A DNA stretch of 64,000 nt from Spiribacter roseus. GTDB taxonomy: Bacteria; Pseudomonadota; Gammaproteobacteria; Nitrococcales; Nitrococcaceae. The position numbers and the translations under genes are program-made. The notes beneath the pieces were generated by a model. It did not search any database. It was given only the letters and a program-made list of their open reading frames with translations, and had not been told where the DNA came from. The stretch is taken from NCBI RefSeq assembly GCF_002813635.1, contig NZ_CP016382.1, forward strand, positions 62,001 to 126,000, in the 5' to 3' direction. Shown here piece after piece: positions 44,108 through 55,155 of this stretch (positions are counted from its first letter, which is position 1; every line of letters starts with the position of its first letter).

Positions 44108-46405
44108 ATGTCGGTCATCATTCGGCGCTCACTGCAAATGCTGGCGGGGCTGGCCTCGCTGGGGCTCCTGGCGGCCGGCGGCATGATTGCCGCCTACATC
44201 GTGCTGGCGCCCGGGCTGCCCAGCGTTGAGTCGGTGCGCAATGTCGAGTTGCAGGTGCCGCTGCGCGTCTACACCGCCGAGGGCGAGCTCATCGACGAGT
44301 TCGGCGAAGTGCGGCGGACGCCCGTCGGCCTTGGAGCCATCCCGCCGAGCATGGTGGAGGCCTTCATCGCCGCCGAGGATCAGCGCTTCTATCAACATCC
44401 CGGCGTTGATTATGAAGGCATCGCCCGGGCGGTCTGGTACCTGGTTCGCACCGGCGAGAAAGGACCGGGCGGCAGCACCATCACCATGCAGCTCGCCCGC
44501 AACCTGTTCCTCAGCTCGGAACAGACCTATCTTCGCAAGCTCCGCGAGATTTTTCTGGCGCTGCGCATCGAGCAGGAGCTCGACAAACGCAAGATCCTCG
44601 AGCTGTATCTGAACAAGATCTACCTGGGTCAGCGTGCCTATGGGGTGGCGGCGGCGGCCGAGGCCTACTACGGCCGCCCACTGGCGGAATTGACGCTGCC
44701 CGAACAGGCGATGATCGCCGGGCTGCCCAAGGCGCCGTCGGCCTCCAATCCGCTCGCCGATCCGGACGAGGCCCTGAGTCGCCGGGCCTATGTGCTGGGG
44801 CGCATGCTCGCCACCGGCGTGATCGACCAGGACCGCTACGACATGGCCATGGCGGCGCCCATCACCGCGGATCAGCATCGCCGCCAGAGCCGCGTGGATG
44901 CGCCCTATGTCGCCGAGATGGCGCGCGCCCGGGTGGTCGAGCGCTTTGGTCGCACCGCCGCCTACACCGAGGGCTATTCGGTCTATACCACCGTCGCCGC
45001 CGATCGCCAGGCCGAGGCCCGTCGGGCACTGCGCTCGGGGCTGCATGCCTATGACGAGCGCCACGGCTACCGGGGCCCACTCGCGCAGCTTGAACCGGCG
45101 CTCATCGACGGGCCGCGCGAGGCCCTGCTGGATCGGCTGTCCGGGTTTCCGCGCCCGGGGGCGCTTCGCGTGGGCGTAGTGACCGGGGTCGATGATGAGG
45201 GCGCGACGCTGCTGACCGCCGCGGACGAACGGATCGCGCTGCCCGAGGCGGGCATGCAGTGGGCGCGACCGCAGTTGGTGCTCTCGGTGGGGGATGTGGT
45301 GCACGCCCGCGAGACGGATGACGGCTGGCGCCTGGCCCAGCCGCCTGAGCCCCAGAGCGGTCTTGTGGCGCTGGATCCCGATACCGGCGGCATCCGTGCG
45401 CTGGTGGGCGGCTATGACTTTTCATTCAGTAAGTTCAACCGCGTGACCCAGGCCGCCCGCCAGCCCGGTTCGGCCTTCAAGCCGCTGATCTACTCGGCGG
45501 CGCTCGCCAACGGCCTGACACCGGCGACGCTGATCAACGATGCCCCGGTGGTGTTCACGGATGCCGCGCTGGAGGACGTCTGGCGTCCCGAGAACTACAG
45601 CGGCCGCGTGTTCGGGCCGACCCGCCTGCGCGAGGCCCTGACCCGCTCCCGCAACCTGGTCTCGATCCGGGTGCTGCGCCAGATCGGCATCAGCCCCACA
45701 CTGGCTCACCTCGAGCGCTTTGGCCTGCCTCGCGGGCGGTTGCCGCGCAACCTGTCGCTGGCGCTGGGGGCGGCCGAGGTCACGCCGCTTGAGCTGGCGC
45801 GGGCCTATGCGGTGTTCGCCAACGGCGGCTATGCCGTCGAGCCGCATGTCATCGAGCGCATCGTCGATAACGACGGCGAGACCGTGCATGAAGCCCCGAA
45901 GACCGAATCCGCCGAGCGGCGCCGGGCGATCAGCGCCGGCAACGCCTGGCTGATGCGCTCGATGCTGCGCAATGTGGTCGAGGAGGGCACCGCCCGGCGG
46001 GCCAGGGAATTGGGCCGCTCGGACATCGCCGGCAAGACCGGCACCACCAATGACCAGAACGATGCCTGGTTCTCGGGGTTCAACGCTGACCTGGTCGCGA
46101 CGGTCTGGGTGGGCTTTGACGAGCGCCAGAGCCTGGGCCGCTATGAAACCGGCGGCCGGGCGGCCCTGCCCATCTGGATGGACTTCATGGGTGAGGCGCT
46201 GGCGGGGCGGCCGGCATCCGAGTGGTCGCGGCCTAATGGTCTGGTGACGGTGAAGATCGATCCCGAGACCGGTGAGCGGGTCAGCGGTGACGCCCCCGAC
46301 GCCATTTACGAGACGTTCCGTACCGAGAATCTCCCGCCGCCACCGGCGCCCAGCGACGAGGGTTCGTCGGGCAGCGGCGGGGAAGCGGACACCCCCCTGT
46401 TCTGA
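44108..46405 (+). CDS. mrcA: Penicillin-binding protein 1A (bifunctional peptidoglycan synthase)
   Basis: 765 residues from ATG 44108; upstream in-frame codons belong to the pilM promoter region. Membrane anchor at about 8-33; glycosyltransferase domain with catalytic Glu90 (AAEDQRFYQHPG) and GGSTITMQLARNLF; an OB-like insert; transpeptidase domain with SAFK at 455-458, SRN (LTRSRNLVSIR) and KTGTT from Lys643. It polymerises and cross-links peptidoglycan. It is shorter than E. coli PBP1A (850) mostly through linkers and tail. The end is Pro/Ser/Gly-rich. Confidence 0.96.
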   Translation: MSVIIRRSLQMLAGLASLGLLAAGGMIAAYIVLAPGLPSVESVRNVELQVPLRVYTAEGELIDEFGEVRRTPVGLGAIPPSMVEAFIAAEDQRFYQHPGVDYEGIARAVWYLVRTGEKGPGGSTITMQLARNLFLSSEQTYLRKLREIFLALRIEQELDKRKILELYLNKIYLGQRAYGVAAAAEAYYGRPLAELTLPEQAMIAGLPKAPSASNPLADPDEALSRRAYVLGRMLATGVIDQDRYDMAMAAPITADQHRRQSRVDAPYVAEMARARVVERFGRTAAYTEGYSVYTTVAADRQAEARRALRSGLHAYDERHGYRGPLAQLEPALIDGPREALLDRLSGFPRPGALRVGVVTGVDDEGATLLTAADERIALPEAGMQWARPQLVLSVGDVVHARETDDGWRLAQPPEPQSGLVALDPDTGGIRALVGGYDFSFSKFNRVTQAARQPGSAFKPLIYSAALANGLTPATLINDAPVVFTDAALEDVWRPENYSGRVFGPTRLREALTRSRNLVSIRVLRQIGISPTLAHLERFGLPRGRLPRNLSLALGAAEVTPLELARAYAVFANGGYAVEPHVIERIVDNDGETVHEAPKTESAERRRAISAGNAWLMRSMLRNVVEEGTARRARELGRSDIAGKTGTTNDQNDAWFSGFNADLVATVWVGFDERQSLGRYETGGRAALPIWMDFMGEALAGRPASEWSRPNGLVTVKIDPETGERVSGDAPDAIYETFRTENLPPPPAPSDEGSSGSGGEADTPLF

Positions 46406-46422
46406 TCTGGGAGTACACCCCC

Positions 46423-47046
46423 ATGGCCCGAGGAAAAGCCAACCGTGATGCCCGCATGCGCGAGCGCCTGGTTCAGGAGTCGGCCCGCATCATGGCGGTG
46501 GAAGGGATCCGGGACTTTTCAATCGCGAAGCGCAAGGCGGCGCTGCAGCTGAACGCCCCGCGGACCACCAATCTGCCGCAGAACCGCGAGATCCAGGCCG
46601 CCCTGCAGGATTATCAGCGGCTGTTCGGCGGCGAGCGCCAGCTAACGGCCCTGCAGTCGCTGCGCGAGGCGGCCCTCGAGGCGATGACGTTTTTCGCGGC
46701 GTTCCGGCCGCGGCTGACGGGCTCGGTGCTGGATGGCACCGCCGGTGATCAGAGCGCCGTGGACCTGCACTGCTTCGCCGAAACCCCTGAGGACGTCGTG
46801 TTCTTTCTCATGGATCACGACATCCCTTTCGATACCCAGGAAAAGCGGTTTCGGTTCGAGGATGACTACGAGACGATTCCCGTGCACCACTTCGTCGCCG
46901 GCGATACGCCGATCACGGTGGCGGTGTTCGCGGGGCGCGGCAATCATCAGCCGCCGAAAAGCCCGATCGACGGCCGGCCCATGCAGCGGGCGAGCCGTCG
47001 CGACGTCGAGGCGCTGATCGCCGAGGACGCCAGCGCCGTCGACTAG
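46423..47046 (+). CDS. Conserved gammaproteobacterial protein of unknown function
   Basis: 207 residues; I recognise it only as a conserved hypothetical. The basic N-terminal ~45 residues (RMRERLVQESARIMAVEG) resemble the first helices of TetR-like DNA-binding domains but no full helix-turn-helix is convincing. The middle (GSVLDGTAGDQSAVDLHCFA, then EDVVFFLMDHDIPFDTQEKR) alternates strands and helices in a way compatible with a nucleotidyltransferase-like fold. The C-terminus PIDGRPMQRASRRDVEALI looks conserved. No membrane segment. It has GGGAG upstream and follows mrcA by 17 bp. Confidence 0.75.
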   Translation: MARGKANRDARMRERLVQESARIMAVEGIRDFSIAKRKAALQLNAPRTTNLPQNREIQAALQDYQRLFGGERQLTALQSLREAALEAMTFFAAFRPRLTGSVLDGTAGDQSAVDLHCFAETPEDVVFFLMDHDIPFDTQEKRFRFEDDYETIPVHHFVAGDTPITVAVFAGRGNHQPPKSPIDGRPMQRASRRDVEALIAEDASAVD

Positions 47047-47049
47047 GGT

Positions 47050-48348
<1,299 letters not shown>

Positions 48349-48383
48349 CGAGACGCCTCCTGTTCGTTCGGCGCTGTCCGGTC

Positions 48384-48647
48384 TCAGCTCTTGGTGCCTT
48401 TCGCCATCCCGCCATAACGGCGACGGAACTGATCAACCCGGCCACCGCTCGACAGCACGCGCTGCTTGCCGGTGTAGAAGGGGTGGCTGGCGCTGGAGAT
48501 CTCGACTTTGACCAACGGGTACTCGTTGCCGTCTTCCCACTGGATGGTCTCGTCGGTTTTCACCGTCGAGCGGGTCAGGAACGAGTAATCCGCGGAGATG
48601 TCCTGGAACACCACCTGGCGGTACTCGGGATGGATGTCTTTCTTCAT
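48384..48647 (-). CDS. rpmE2: 50S ribosomal protein L31 type B
   Basis: 87 residues with the type B start [16 protein letters not shown] and [10 protein letters not shown] end region. It lacks the CxxC zinc ribbon of type A L31, so it can occupy ribosomes without zinc. Type B genes are often Zur-repressed paralogues; here no Zur-like dyad is seen upstream and a decent constitutive-looking promoter is present. Whether a type A gene exists elsewhere is unknown. Confidence 0.95.
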   Translation of the reverse strand: MKKDIHPEYRQVVFQDISADYSFLTRSTVKTDETIQWEDGNEYPLVKVEISSASHPFYTGKQRVLSSGGRVDQFRRRYGGMAKGTKS

Positions 48648-48682
48648 TCCGTCTCTCGAAACACTGGTTAAAAGATGCGCGT

Positions 48683-48711
48683 ATGTTAGGCGGTCGCTGC
48701 CGGCGGTACAA
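48683..48711 (-). promoter_or_regulatory. Putative sigma-70 promoter for rpmE2-gltA
   Basis: On the minus strand TTGTAC (48706-48711) and TAACAT (48683-48688) are 17 bases apart, about 35 bases before the rpmE2 ATG. Confidence 0.5.
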
Positions 48712-48787
48712 GAGACGCGCTCGACCGGCCCATGTCGCGCCGGTAGGATGACGCGGTCAACTCGGCCGTCGAACAGGAATCGCGTTC

Positions 48788-49168
48788 ATGCTCTACATCG
48801 GGCTCAAGCATCTGCACACCACCGTCGCCACGCTGACGGTCCTGCTGTTCATCCTGCGGGGGGGCTGGATGGTCGCCGGCTCGGCGATGCTGCAGCGCAA
48901 ATGGGTGAAGATCCTGCCGCATGTGATCGACACGACACTGCTGATCACCGCCTTCGCGGTGGCCTGGATCGGCTGGCGCTACCCGGTGGTGCCGCATGAC
49001 TGGATTACGGCCAAAGTGGTTGCGCTGGTGGTCTATATCGTGCTCGGCATCATCGCACTCAAGCGCGGGCGCACCGCCACCATCCGCGTCACGGCCTTCG
49101 TGGCCGCGCTGGTGGTCTACGGTTATATCGTCATGGTGGCGCTGTACAAGACCCCGCTGCCGATCTGA
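48788..49168 (+). CDS. SirB2 family small membrane protein
   Basis: 126 residues with four predicted membrane helices and the SirB2 start LYIGLKHLHTTVATLTVLLF, followed by MLQRKWVKILPHVIDTTLL. The family is widespread in proteobacteria; the name comes from a Salmonella invasion-gene screen and the molecular role is unknown. A conserved His (KHLHTT) might bind a metal or haem, which is speculative. AGGA precedes the ATG. It ends directly against the convergent CPXCG gene. Confidence 0.85.
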   Translation: MLYIGLKHLHTTVATLTVLLFILRGGWMVAGSAMLQRKWVKILPHVIDTTLLITAFAVAWIGWRYPVVPHDWITAKVVALVVYIVLGIIALKRGRTATIRVTAFVAALVVYGYIVMVALYKTPLPI

Positions 49169-49354
49169 TCAGTCGTCGTCGCGCTGCACCGTCAGGACCG
49201 GGCCATCGGGCGTGACGGTCAGCCGGCACTCGATGGGCCGGCAGCACACCACGCAATCCTCGATATAGGCCTGATCGCCGGCGGAGCAGTCGACCACGGT
49301 GGAGAATGTCTCGCCACAGTAAGGACAGTCGATGGTGAGCGTCTCGATCATCAT
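49169..49354 (-). CDS. CPXCG-motif cysteine-rich protein
   Basis: 61 residues, with CPYCGETF at residues 10-17 and a second cluster DCVVCCRPIEC. The four or more cysteines suggest a small zinc-binding knuckle. The family is conserved in gammaproteobacteria with no known function. Its start overlaps the hemW stop by four bases, so it is translated after hemW. Confidence 0.88.
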   Translation of the reverse strand: MMIETLTIDCPYCGETFSTVVDCSAGDQAYIEDCVVCCRPIECRLTVTPDGPVLTVQRDDD

Positions 49355-50502
49355 TGGAAAAGCCCCAGAAGGTCGTTGAGGAAACGCTGCCCCAGCGCCG
49401 TCGCCTGCAGTCGCGCGGGGTCGGTCACCATTAACCCGCGGCGTCGGGCCTCGCTCAGCCCCGGCTCGAAGGCCGCTGCCGACAGGCCCGTGCGGGCCCG
49501 GGCGTCGGCCATGGATGTGCCTCCGGTCAGGCGCAGGGCATTCATCAGATACTCCAGCGGCCGCTCGTCAGGGGTGATGTCGCGTTCCCCCGCGGTGGCC
49601 GCATCAGTGCCCGCCAGTTCCTGATAGAGCCGCGGCAGCCGCTGCTTGTGGGTGCGGCGGATGCCGCCCTCCGGCCGGCTCAGCTTGGCATGGCCACCGG
49701 CACCGATCGCCAGGTAATCCCCGAAGCGCCAGTAGTTCAGATTGTGGTGGCATTCCTCGCCGGGCACCGCCCAGGCGGAGACCTCATAGCGCTGCAGTCC
49801 GGCGCCTTCGATCCGCTCGGCGCAGGCCGCCTCGATGTCGGCGAGCTGGTCGTCGTCCGGCAGTGTCGGCGGGCGGGCGAAAAAGGCGGTGCCGGGCTCG
49901 AGGGTCAGCTGGTAGTGCGAGAGGTGTTCAACACCCAGTGCCAGCGCTTGCTCGACATCATCCAGCGCCTCGGCGGCCGTCTGCCCGGGTAGACCGTGCA
50001 TCAGGTCGACGTTGATGCGCTCAAACCCTGCGCGCTGGGCCGTCCTGACCGCGTCCGCCGCTTCATCACCGCCATGGATGCGACCGAGGCGCTCGAGGTG
50101 ATGGCCCTGGAAGCTCTGCACCCCGATGGACAGGCGATTGACGCCGGCGGCCAGAAACCCTTCGAAGCGGCCGGCCTCGCCGGTGCCGGGGTTGGCCTCA
50201 AGGGTGATCTCGGCAGTCGGGGACAGGTTGAGCCGCTCTCGCAGGCCGTCCAGTAGCCCGCCAATGGCCCCGGCACTGAAAAGGCTCGGCGTGCCGCCGC
50301 CGATGAACACGCTGTCGATGCGCCGGCCGCCGGCGTCGGCGGCCTCGCGCCCGGCATCCCGCAGCAGGGCGGCGGTGTAGTCCGCCTCGGGCAGCTCGCC
50401 GCGCAGGGCGTGGGAGTTGAAATCGCAGTAGGGGCATTTCTGCACGCACCACGGCAGGTGGACGTACAGCCCCAGCGGTGGCGGGATCAGCGTGGCTGCC
50501 AT
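49351..50502 (-). CDS. hemW: Haem chaperone HemW (radical SAM)
   Basis: 383 residues from ATG 50502, overlapping the rdgB end by 16 bases; a longer frame to 50676 lies within rdgB. Radical SAM cluster CVQKCPYCDF is at the N-terminus and the HemW-specific HNLNYW is present, which separates it from HemN coproporphyrinogen dehydrogenase. HemW binds haem and delivers it to respiratory enzymes. It is the third gene of rph-rdgB-hemW-CPXCG. Confidence 0.93.
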   Translation of the reverse strand: MAATLIPPPLGLYVHLPWCVQKCPYCDFNSHALRGELPEADYTAALLRDAGREAADAGGRRIDSVFIGGGTPSLFSAGAIGGLLDGLRERLNLSPTAEITLEANPGTGEAGRFEGFLAAGVNRLSIGVQSFQGHHLERLGRIHGGDEAADAVRTAQRAGFERINVDLMHGLPGQTAAEALDDVEQALALGVEHLSHYQLTLEPGTAFFARPPTLPDDDQLADIEAACAERIEGAGLQRYEVSAWAVPGEECHHNLNYWRFGDYLAIGAGGHAKLSRPEGGIRRTHKQRLPRLYQELAGTDAATAGERDITPDERPLEYLMNALRLTGGTSMADARARTGLSAAAFEPGLSEARRRGLMVTDPARLQATALGQRFLNDLLGLFQ

Positions 50503-51101
50503 TCCTGCTCCAGCCGCCGGCGCAGGGCACTCAGCGCCTGGCCGCGGTGGCTCAGCATGTTCTTGGTATCGGCGGGCAGTTCGGCGGCCGTGCAGCCGGA
50601 CTCGACCAGATAGAAATGCGGGTCGTAGCCGAATCCGCCGCTGCCCTGGGGCGTTTCGATCAGCCGCCCGGTCCATACCCCTTCCGCGATCAGCGGCGCG
50701 GGGTCATCGGCGTGGCGCAGTGCCACCAGCACACAGCGGTAGGCGGCGCCGCGCTCATCCTCGCCAAGATCGATCAGTGCATCGCGCAACCGGGCGTTGT
50801 TCTCGGCATCGCCGGCGTCATCGCCGGCCCAGCGGGCGGAGCGCACCCCGGGAGCCCCGTCCAGCGCCGGGATCTCGAGCCCCGAGTCATCGGCGATGGC
50901 CGGCAGCCGGGTGTGGGCGGCGGCGTTGCGCGCTTTGATCAGGGCGTTTTCGACGAATGTGGTCCCGGTCTCCGCCGCTTCGGGGACGTAGTAATAGGAC
51001 TGCGGGACGATCTCATCGACGGGGCCGCGCAGCAGGGCGGTGAGCTCGGCCAGTTTGCCCTCATTGCCGCTTGCCAGTACCAGTCGTTCGATGAGCGCCA
51101 T
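50487..51101 (-). CDS. rdgB: Non-canonical purine NTP pyrophosphatase (XTP/dITP)
   Basis: 204 residues. LVLASGNEGKLAEL near the N-terminus and TRLPAIADDSGLEIPALDGAPG are the Ham1/RdgB signatures, with GGFGYDPHF before the C-terminus. It hydrolyses ITP, dITP and XTP to monophosphates and keeps deaminated bases out of DNA. It starts one base after the rph stop. Confidence 0.96.
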   Translation of the reverse strand: MALIERLVLASGNEGKLAELTALLRGPVDEIVPQSYYYVPEAAETGTTFVENALIKARNAAAHTRLPAIADDSGLEIPALDGAPGVRSARWAGDDAGDAENNARLRDALIDLGEDERGAAYRCVLVALRHADDPAPLIAEGVWTGRLIETPQGSGGFGYDPHFYLVESGCTAAELPADTKNMLSHRGQALSALRRRLEQEWQPR

Positions 51102-51102
51102 A

Positions 51103-51819
51103 TCAGGCCTCCAGCGAGGTGCGCTGCGCGGCGATCAGTTCGGCGATGCCGGCGCCGGCGAGATCCAGCATGGCATCGAGCTCGGGACGGCGGAAGGCGT
51201 GGCCCTCGGCGGTGCCCTGGACTTCGATGAAGTGCCCGGCGTCATTCATGATGACGTTCATGTCGGTCTCGGCCTCGGAGTCTTCGGCGTAGTCGAGATC
51301 AAGCACCGGCGTGCCCTGATGGATGCCCACCGAAATCGCGGCGACGTGGCCATGCAGCGGGTTACGGCGCAGCTTGCGGGCGCGCACCAGCGTCTGCACC
51401 GCGTCGGCGAGGGCGACATAGCCGCCGGTGATGGCCGCCGTACGCGTCCCGCCGTCGGCCTGCAGGACGTCACAGTCCACCACCACGCGGCGCTCGCCCA
51501 GCGCCTCCAGATCAACCACGGCGCGCAGGCTGCGGCCGATCAGCCGCTGGATCTCGATGGTGCGGCCCTGCTGACGGCCCCGGGCCGCTTCGCGATCCGT
51601 CCGGCTGCCGGTGGCGCGCGGCAGCATGCCGTACTCGGCGGTCACCCAGCCGCGGCCCTTGTTGCGCAGCCACGGCGGCACGCGCTCTTCGACCGAGGCG
51701 GTGCAGAGCACCCGGGTGTCACCGAACTCCACCAGCACCGAGCCTTCGGCGTGTCGGGTGAAGTCGCGGGTCAGGCGAACGGTGCGGAGTTGGTCAGGGC
51801 TTCGGCCGCTGGGGCGCAT
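51103..51819 (-). CDS. rph: Ribonuclease PH
   Basis: 238 residues from ATG 51819, which has GGGAG and gives the family start [14 protein letters not shown]; a longer frame crosses the divergent gmk promoter area. Conserved [30 protein letters not shown] and [19 protein letters not shown] are visible. It trims tRNA 3' ends by phosphorolysis. The family position rph-rdgB-hemW is standard. Confidence 0.96.
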   Translation of the reverse strand: MRPSGRSPDQLRTVRLTRDFTRHAEGSVLVEFGDTRVLCTASVEERVPPWLRNKGRGWVTAEYGMLPRATGSRTDREAARGRQQGRTIEIQRLIGRSLRAVVDLEALGERRVVVDCDVLQADGGTRTAAITGGYVALADAVQTLVRARKLRRNPLHGHVAAISVGIHQGTPVLDLDYAEDSEAETDMNVIMNDAGHFIEVQGTAEGHAFRRPELDAMLDLAGAGIAELIAAQRTSLEA

Positions 51820-51880
51820 GCGGATCTCCCGGGTGGTTGGCAAGATGCGAAAAAACAGCGCGCAGGGTAACATCGCGGGC

Positions 51881-52519
51881 ATGCAATCGGGCACAACGGG
51901 CACTCTGTATATCGTCTCGGCGGCGTCGGGCGCCGGCAAAACCTCGCTGCTGCGCGCGCTCATGGAGCGCGACCCGCGGCTGTGCTTCTCGGTGTCGCAC
52001 ACCACGCGCCAGCCGCGACCCGGCGAGCGCGACGGCCGCGACTATCACTTTGTCGATGAGCAGGGGTTTCGGCGCCTGATCGACGCCGATGCCTTTCTCG
52101 AGCATGCGCACGTCTTCGATCGCCGCTACGGGACGTCGTGGGCGGCGGTGGACGACGATCTGGCCGCCGGTCGCGACGTGCTGGTGGAGATCGACTGGCA
52201 GGGGGCGCGCCAGATCCGCGAGCGTCTGCCGGACTGTGTGTCCGTTTTCGTCCTCCCGCCGTCGCGGGATGTGCTCGAGTCACGGCTGCGCGGTCGGGGG
52301 CAGGACAGCGACGCGGTGATCGCGGCGCGGATGGCCGAAGCGGTCAGCGAGATGAGTCATTGCCGCGAGTACGATTACCTGGTCTGGAATGACGACTTTG
52401 CGGTGGCGCTGGCCGACCTCGAGGCCGTCATCCGGGCGCGGCGTCTGGCCACCGATCAGCAGGCGCGCGCCCACGCGGCGGCGCTGGCGCAGCTCACCGG
52501 CGGTGACGCGGCGGGCTGA
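51881..52519 (+). CDS. gmk: Guanylate kinase
   Basis: 212 residues from ATG 51881 (an in-frame ATG at 51845 would add 12 residues). P-loop ASGAGKTS at about 15-22, GMP-binding [20 protein letters not shown], and a C-terminal helix. It phosphorylates GMP to GDP and lies ahead of rpoZ and spoT, the conserved gmk-rpoZ-spoT order that links guanine nucleotides with (p)ppGpp. Divergent from rph. Confidence 0.95.
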   Translation: MQSGTTGTLYIVSAASGAGKTSLLRALMERDPRLCFSVSHTTRQPRPGERDGRDYHFVDEQGFRRLIDADAFLEHAHVFDRRYGTSWAAVDDDLAAGRDVLVEIDWQGARQIRERLPDCVSVFVLPPSRDVLESRLRGRGQDSDAVIAARMAEAVSEMSHCREYDYLVWNDDFAVALADLEAVIRARRLATDQQARAHAAALAQLTGGDAAG

Positions 52520-52559
52520 TTCCGCGCGGGCGGGCGTTTCTGGCCGCACAATCAAGCCT

Positions 52560-52588
52560 TTATTGCAACCCGGCTTTCAGGCTAGACT
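52560..52588 (+). promoter_or_regulatory. Putative sigma-70 promoter for rpoZ-spoT
   Basis: TTATTG (52560-52565) and TAGACT (52583-52588) are 17 bases apart, about 40 bases before the rpoZ ATG. Both hexamers are moderate matches. Confidence 0.4.
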
Positions 52589-52629
52589 GGTCGTCATTCC
52601 ACAGCGCATTCATTCTGGAGAACGCCGCC

Positions 52630-52944
52630 ATGGCACGAGTCACGGTCGAGGACTGCCTCGACAACATCGATAACCGCTTCGAACTGGTGCTGGCCGGCAC
52701 CCGGCGCGCCCGCCAGGTGGCCCATGGTGCCCAGCCGCTGGTGGACTGGGAAAATGACAAGCCCACCGTGGTCGCGCTGCGCGAGATTGCCGAGGGCTAT
52801 GTCACCGCCGACATCCTGAATGTCGAGGCGGAGGCGGCCGAGGCGCTGGGCGCGCTGGATGACGCCAGCCGCGAGGCCGAGCCGGAAGCGGCCGACACCC
52901 CGGCGACGCCGCCGGCGGATGACGGGGCGGAGACCGGCGACTGA
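52630..52944 (+). CDS. rpoZ: RNA polymerase omega subunit
   Basis: 104 residues with the omega start [21 protein letters not shown], the [12 protein letters not shown] helix and [15 protein letters not shown]. The last ~30 residues are an acidic, Ala/Glu-rich tail. Omega stabilises beta-prime and forms part of one ppGpp site, fitting its place before spoT. Confidence 0.97.
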   Translation: MARVTVEDCLDNIDNRFELVLAGTRRARQVAHGAQPLVDWENDKPTVVALREIAEGYVTADILNVEAEAAEALGALDDASREAEPEAADTPATPPADDGAETGD

Positions 52945-52954
52945 CCGGGGAGCC

Positions 52955-55123
52955 ATGGCCAGCAGCGAGGCAGTAGTCACCCCCGACACATCGGGATACG
53001 ACTCCGCGGCCCGGGCGGCCGACCTGTGCTCGCTGCTCGAGAATTACCTCGACCCGCACAACGTCCAGAAGGTCTATCGGGCCTATCAGTTTGGCGCCCA
53101 GGCCCATCAGGGCCAGCGCCGACTTTCCGGCGAGCCGTACATCACCCATCCGCTGGCGGTGGCGCGCACGCTGGGAGAGATGGGCCTGGATGCCGAGAGC
53201 CTCTGCGCCGCCATCCTCCACGACGTGATCGAGGATACGCCCACCGCCAAGGTCGAGATCGCCGAGGCGTTCGGCCCGGAAGTGGCCCAGCTGGTGGATG
53301 GCGTCTCCAAGCTCACCCAGATCAACTTCCGCAGCAAGGCCGAGGCCCAGGCCGAGAACTTCCGCAAGATGATCCTGGCGATGTCGAAGGACATCCGGGT
53401 CATTCTGATCAAGCTGGCCGACCGGCTCCACAACATGCGGACCATCTTCGTGATGCCGCCCAGCAAGCGGGCCCGCATCGCCCGCGAAACCCTCGAGATC
53501 TACGCGCCGATCGCCCAGCGACTGGGCATCAACAGCATTCGGGTGGAGCTCGAGGACCTGGGCTTCGCCGCCCTGCATCCGATGCGCTATCGGGTCCTCA
53601 AGGAGCGGGTGCGCCAGCAGCGCGGATCGCGCCGCGAGCTGCTCGACAACGTCCGCGACGAGATCCAGGCGAGCCTTGCCGAAGCGGGCATCGATGCGCA
53701 GATCAGCGCCCGGCAGAAACACCTGTGGAGCATCTATCAGAAGATGCGCAGCAAGCAGGCCGGCTTCGAGGACATCTTCGACGTCTATGGCTTCCGCGTG
53801 GTGGTGGCGGACGTGGATACCTGCTATCGCGTGCTCGGCCATTGCCATGGGCGCTACAAACCCCTGCCGGGGCGCATCAAGGACTACATCGCGATTCCCA
53901 AGGTGAACGGCTACCAGAGCCTGCACACCACTCTGCTGGGGCCGCGCCGGGTTCAGCTCGAGGTGCAGATCCGCACCGCCGAGATGGACCGGGTGGCCGA
54001 GGCCGGGATCGCCGCCCACTGGCTGTACAAGGACCCGGGCCAGCCCAGCAATGTCGCCCAGACCCGGGCCCGCGAGTGGGTCCACGGCCTGCTCGAGATC
54101 CAGGAAAACGTGGGCAACTCGCTGGAGTTCATCGAGAACGTCAAGATCGATCTGCTCCCCGACGAGGTCTATGTGTTCACCCCCGGCGGCGACATCATGG
54201 AGCTGCCCAAGGGCGCGACGGTGGTGGACTTCGCCTACGCGGTCCACTCCGAGATCGGTGATGCCTGTATCGCCGCCAACATCGACAACCGCCTGGCCCC
54301 GCTTCGCACGCCGCTCAAGACCGGCGAGACCGTCGAGATCATCTCTGCCCCCGTCGCCCGTCCCAATCCCGCCTGGCTGGACTTCGTGGTGACCGCGAAG
54401 GCGCGCTCGGCCATCCGTCAGAGCCTCAAGCGGCTGCAGGGGGCCGAGGCCACCGATCTGGGCCGGCGTCTGGTGGAGCGGGGGCTCAATGCCATGGATC
54501 TGAGCCTGGGCGATCTCAGCGACGAGCAGATCGCGACGGCCCTCGAGTCGTTCGGCGTCGAGCGCGTCGACGAGGTGTTCGAGGAAGTCGGTCTCGGGCG
54601 GCGGCTGCCCTGGTTCGTGGCCCGCTATCTGGCCGGGGGCGACGATGGCGCGGATCGGCCCGATACCGCCGGCGCCGGTGGCGCGCTGACCCTGCAGGGC
54701 ACGGAAGGGGCGGTGGTGGCGTTTGCGCGCTGCTGCCGGCCGATCCCGGGTGACCCCATTGTCGGTTTTGCCAGCGCCGGGCGGGGCGTGGTGGTGCACC
54801 ACGAGGCCTGCAACAACATCCGCGAGTACCGCAAGCACCCGGAGAAGTGGGTGGACGTGCGCTGGGGCGCCATTGCCGAGGGCGATTATCCGGTGGCCGT
54901 GGATATGGACGTAATGAACAACCGCGGCGTGCTGGCCAGCGTGGCGGCGGTCATCTCCGATCTCGACTCCAGCATCGATGCCGTCGAGATCGACGAAAAG
55001 GCCGACATGATCGCTACCCTGCGGCTGGTGGTGGGGGTGCGTGACCGCGCCCATCTGGCGCGTATCATGCGGCGGCTGCGGGGCCTGTCAGCGGTGCAGC
55101 GCATCACCCGGCGGCGCGGCTGA
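52955..55123 (+). CDS. spoT: Bifunctional (p)ppGpp synthetase/hydrolase SpoT
   Basis: 722 residues from ATG 52955, ten bases after the rpoZ stop, with GGGGAG upstream; the long in-frame extension lies over rpoZ. The HD hydrolase domain keeps His89-Asp90 (ILHDVIEDT); the synthetase domain has GRIKDYIAIPKVNGYQSLHTT; TGS (VYVFTPGGDIMELPKGATVVDFAYAVHSEIG), a zinc-finger-like helical part with FARCCRPIPGD, and a C-terminal ACT domain follow. It balances (p)ppGpp during starvation. Confidence 0.96.
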   Translation: MASSEAVVTPDTSGYDSAARAADLCSLLENYLDPHNVQKVYRAYQFGAQAHQGQRRLSGEPYITHPLAVARTLGEMGLDAESLCAAILHDVIEDTPTAKVEIAEAFGPEVAQLVDGVSKLTQINFRSKAEAQAENFRKMILAMSKDIRVILIKLADRLHNMRTIFVMPPSKRARIARETLEIYAPIAQRLGINSIRVELEDLGFAALHPMRYRVLKERVRQQRGSRRELLDNVRDEIQASLAEAGIDAQISARQKHLWSIYQKMRSKQAGFEDIFDVYGFRVVVADVDTCYRVLGHCHGRYKPLPGRIKDYIAIPKVNGYQSLHTTLLGPRRVQLEVQIRTAEMDRVAEAGIAAHWLYKDPGQPSNVAQTRAREWVHGLLEIQENVGNSLEFIENVKIDLLPDEVYVFTPGGDIMELPKGATVVDFAYAVHSEIGDACIAANIDNRLAPLRTPLKTGETVEIISAPVARPNPAWLDFVVTAKARSAIRQSLKRLQGAEATDLGRRLVERGLNAMDLSLGDLSDEQIATALESFGVERVDEVFEEVGLGRRLPWFVARYLAGGDDGADRPDTAGAGGALTLQGTEGAVVAFARCCRPIPGDPIVGFASAGRGVVVHHEACNNIREYRKHPEKWVDVRWGAIAEGDYPVAVDMDVMNNRGVLASVAAVISDLDSSIDAVEIDEKADMIATLRLVVGVRDRAHLARIMRRLRGLSAVQRITRRRG

Positions 55124-55155
55124 GCGCCTCCAGTCATCCCACAACGGAGCAAGCC

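Noticed and set aside
52802-55054. 750-codon minus-strand open frame opposite spoT
   Set aside because: Antisense shadow of spoT; repetitive His/Asp/Gly composition and no motif.
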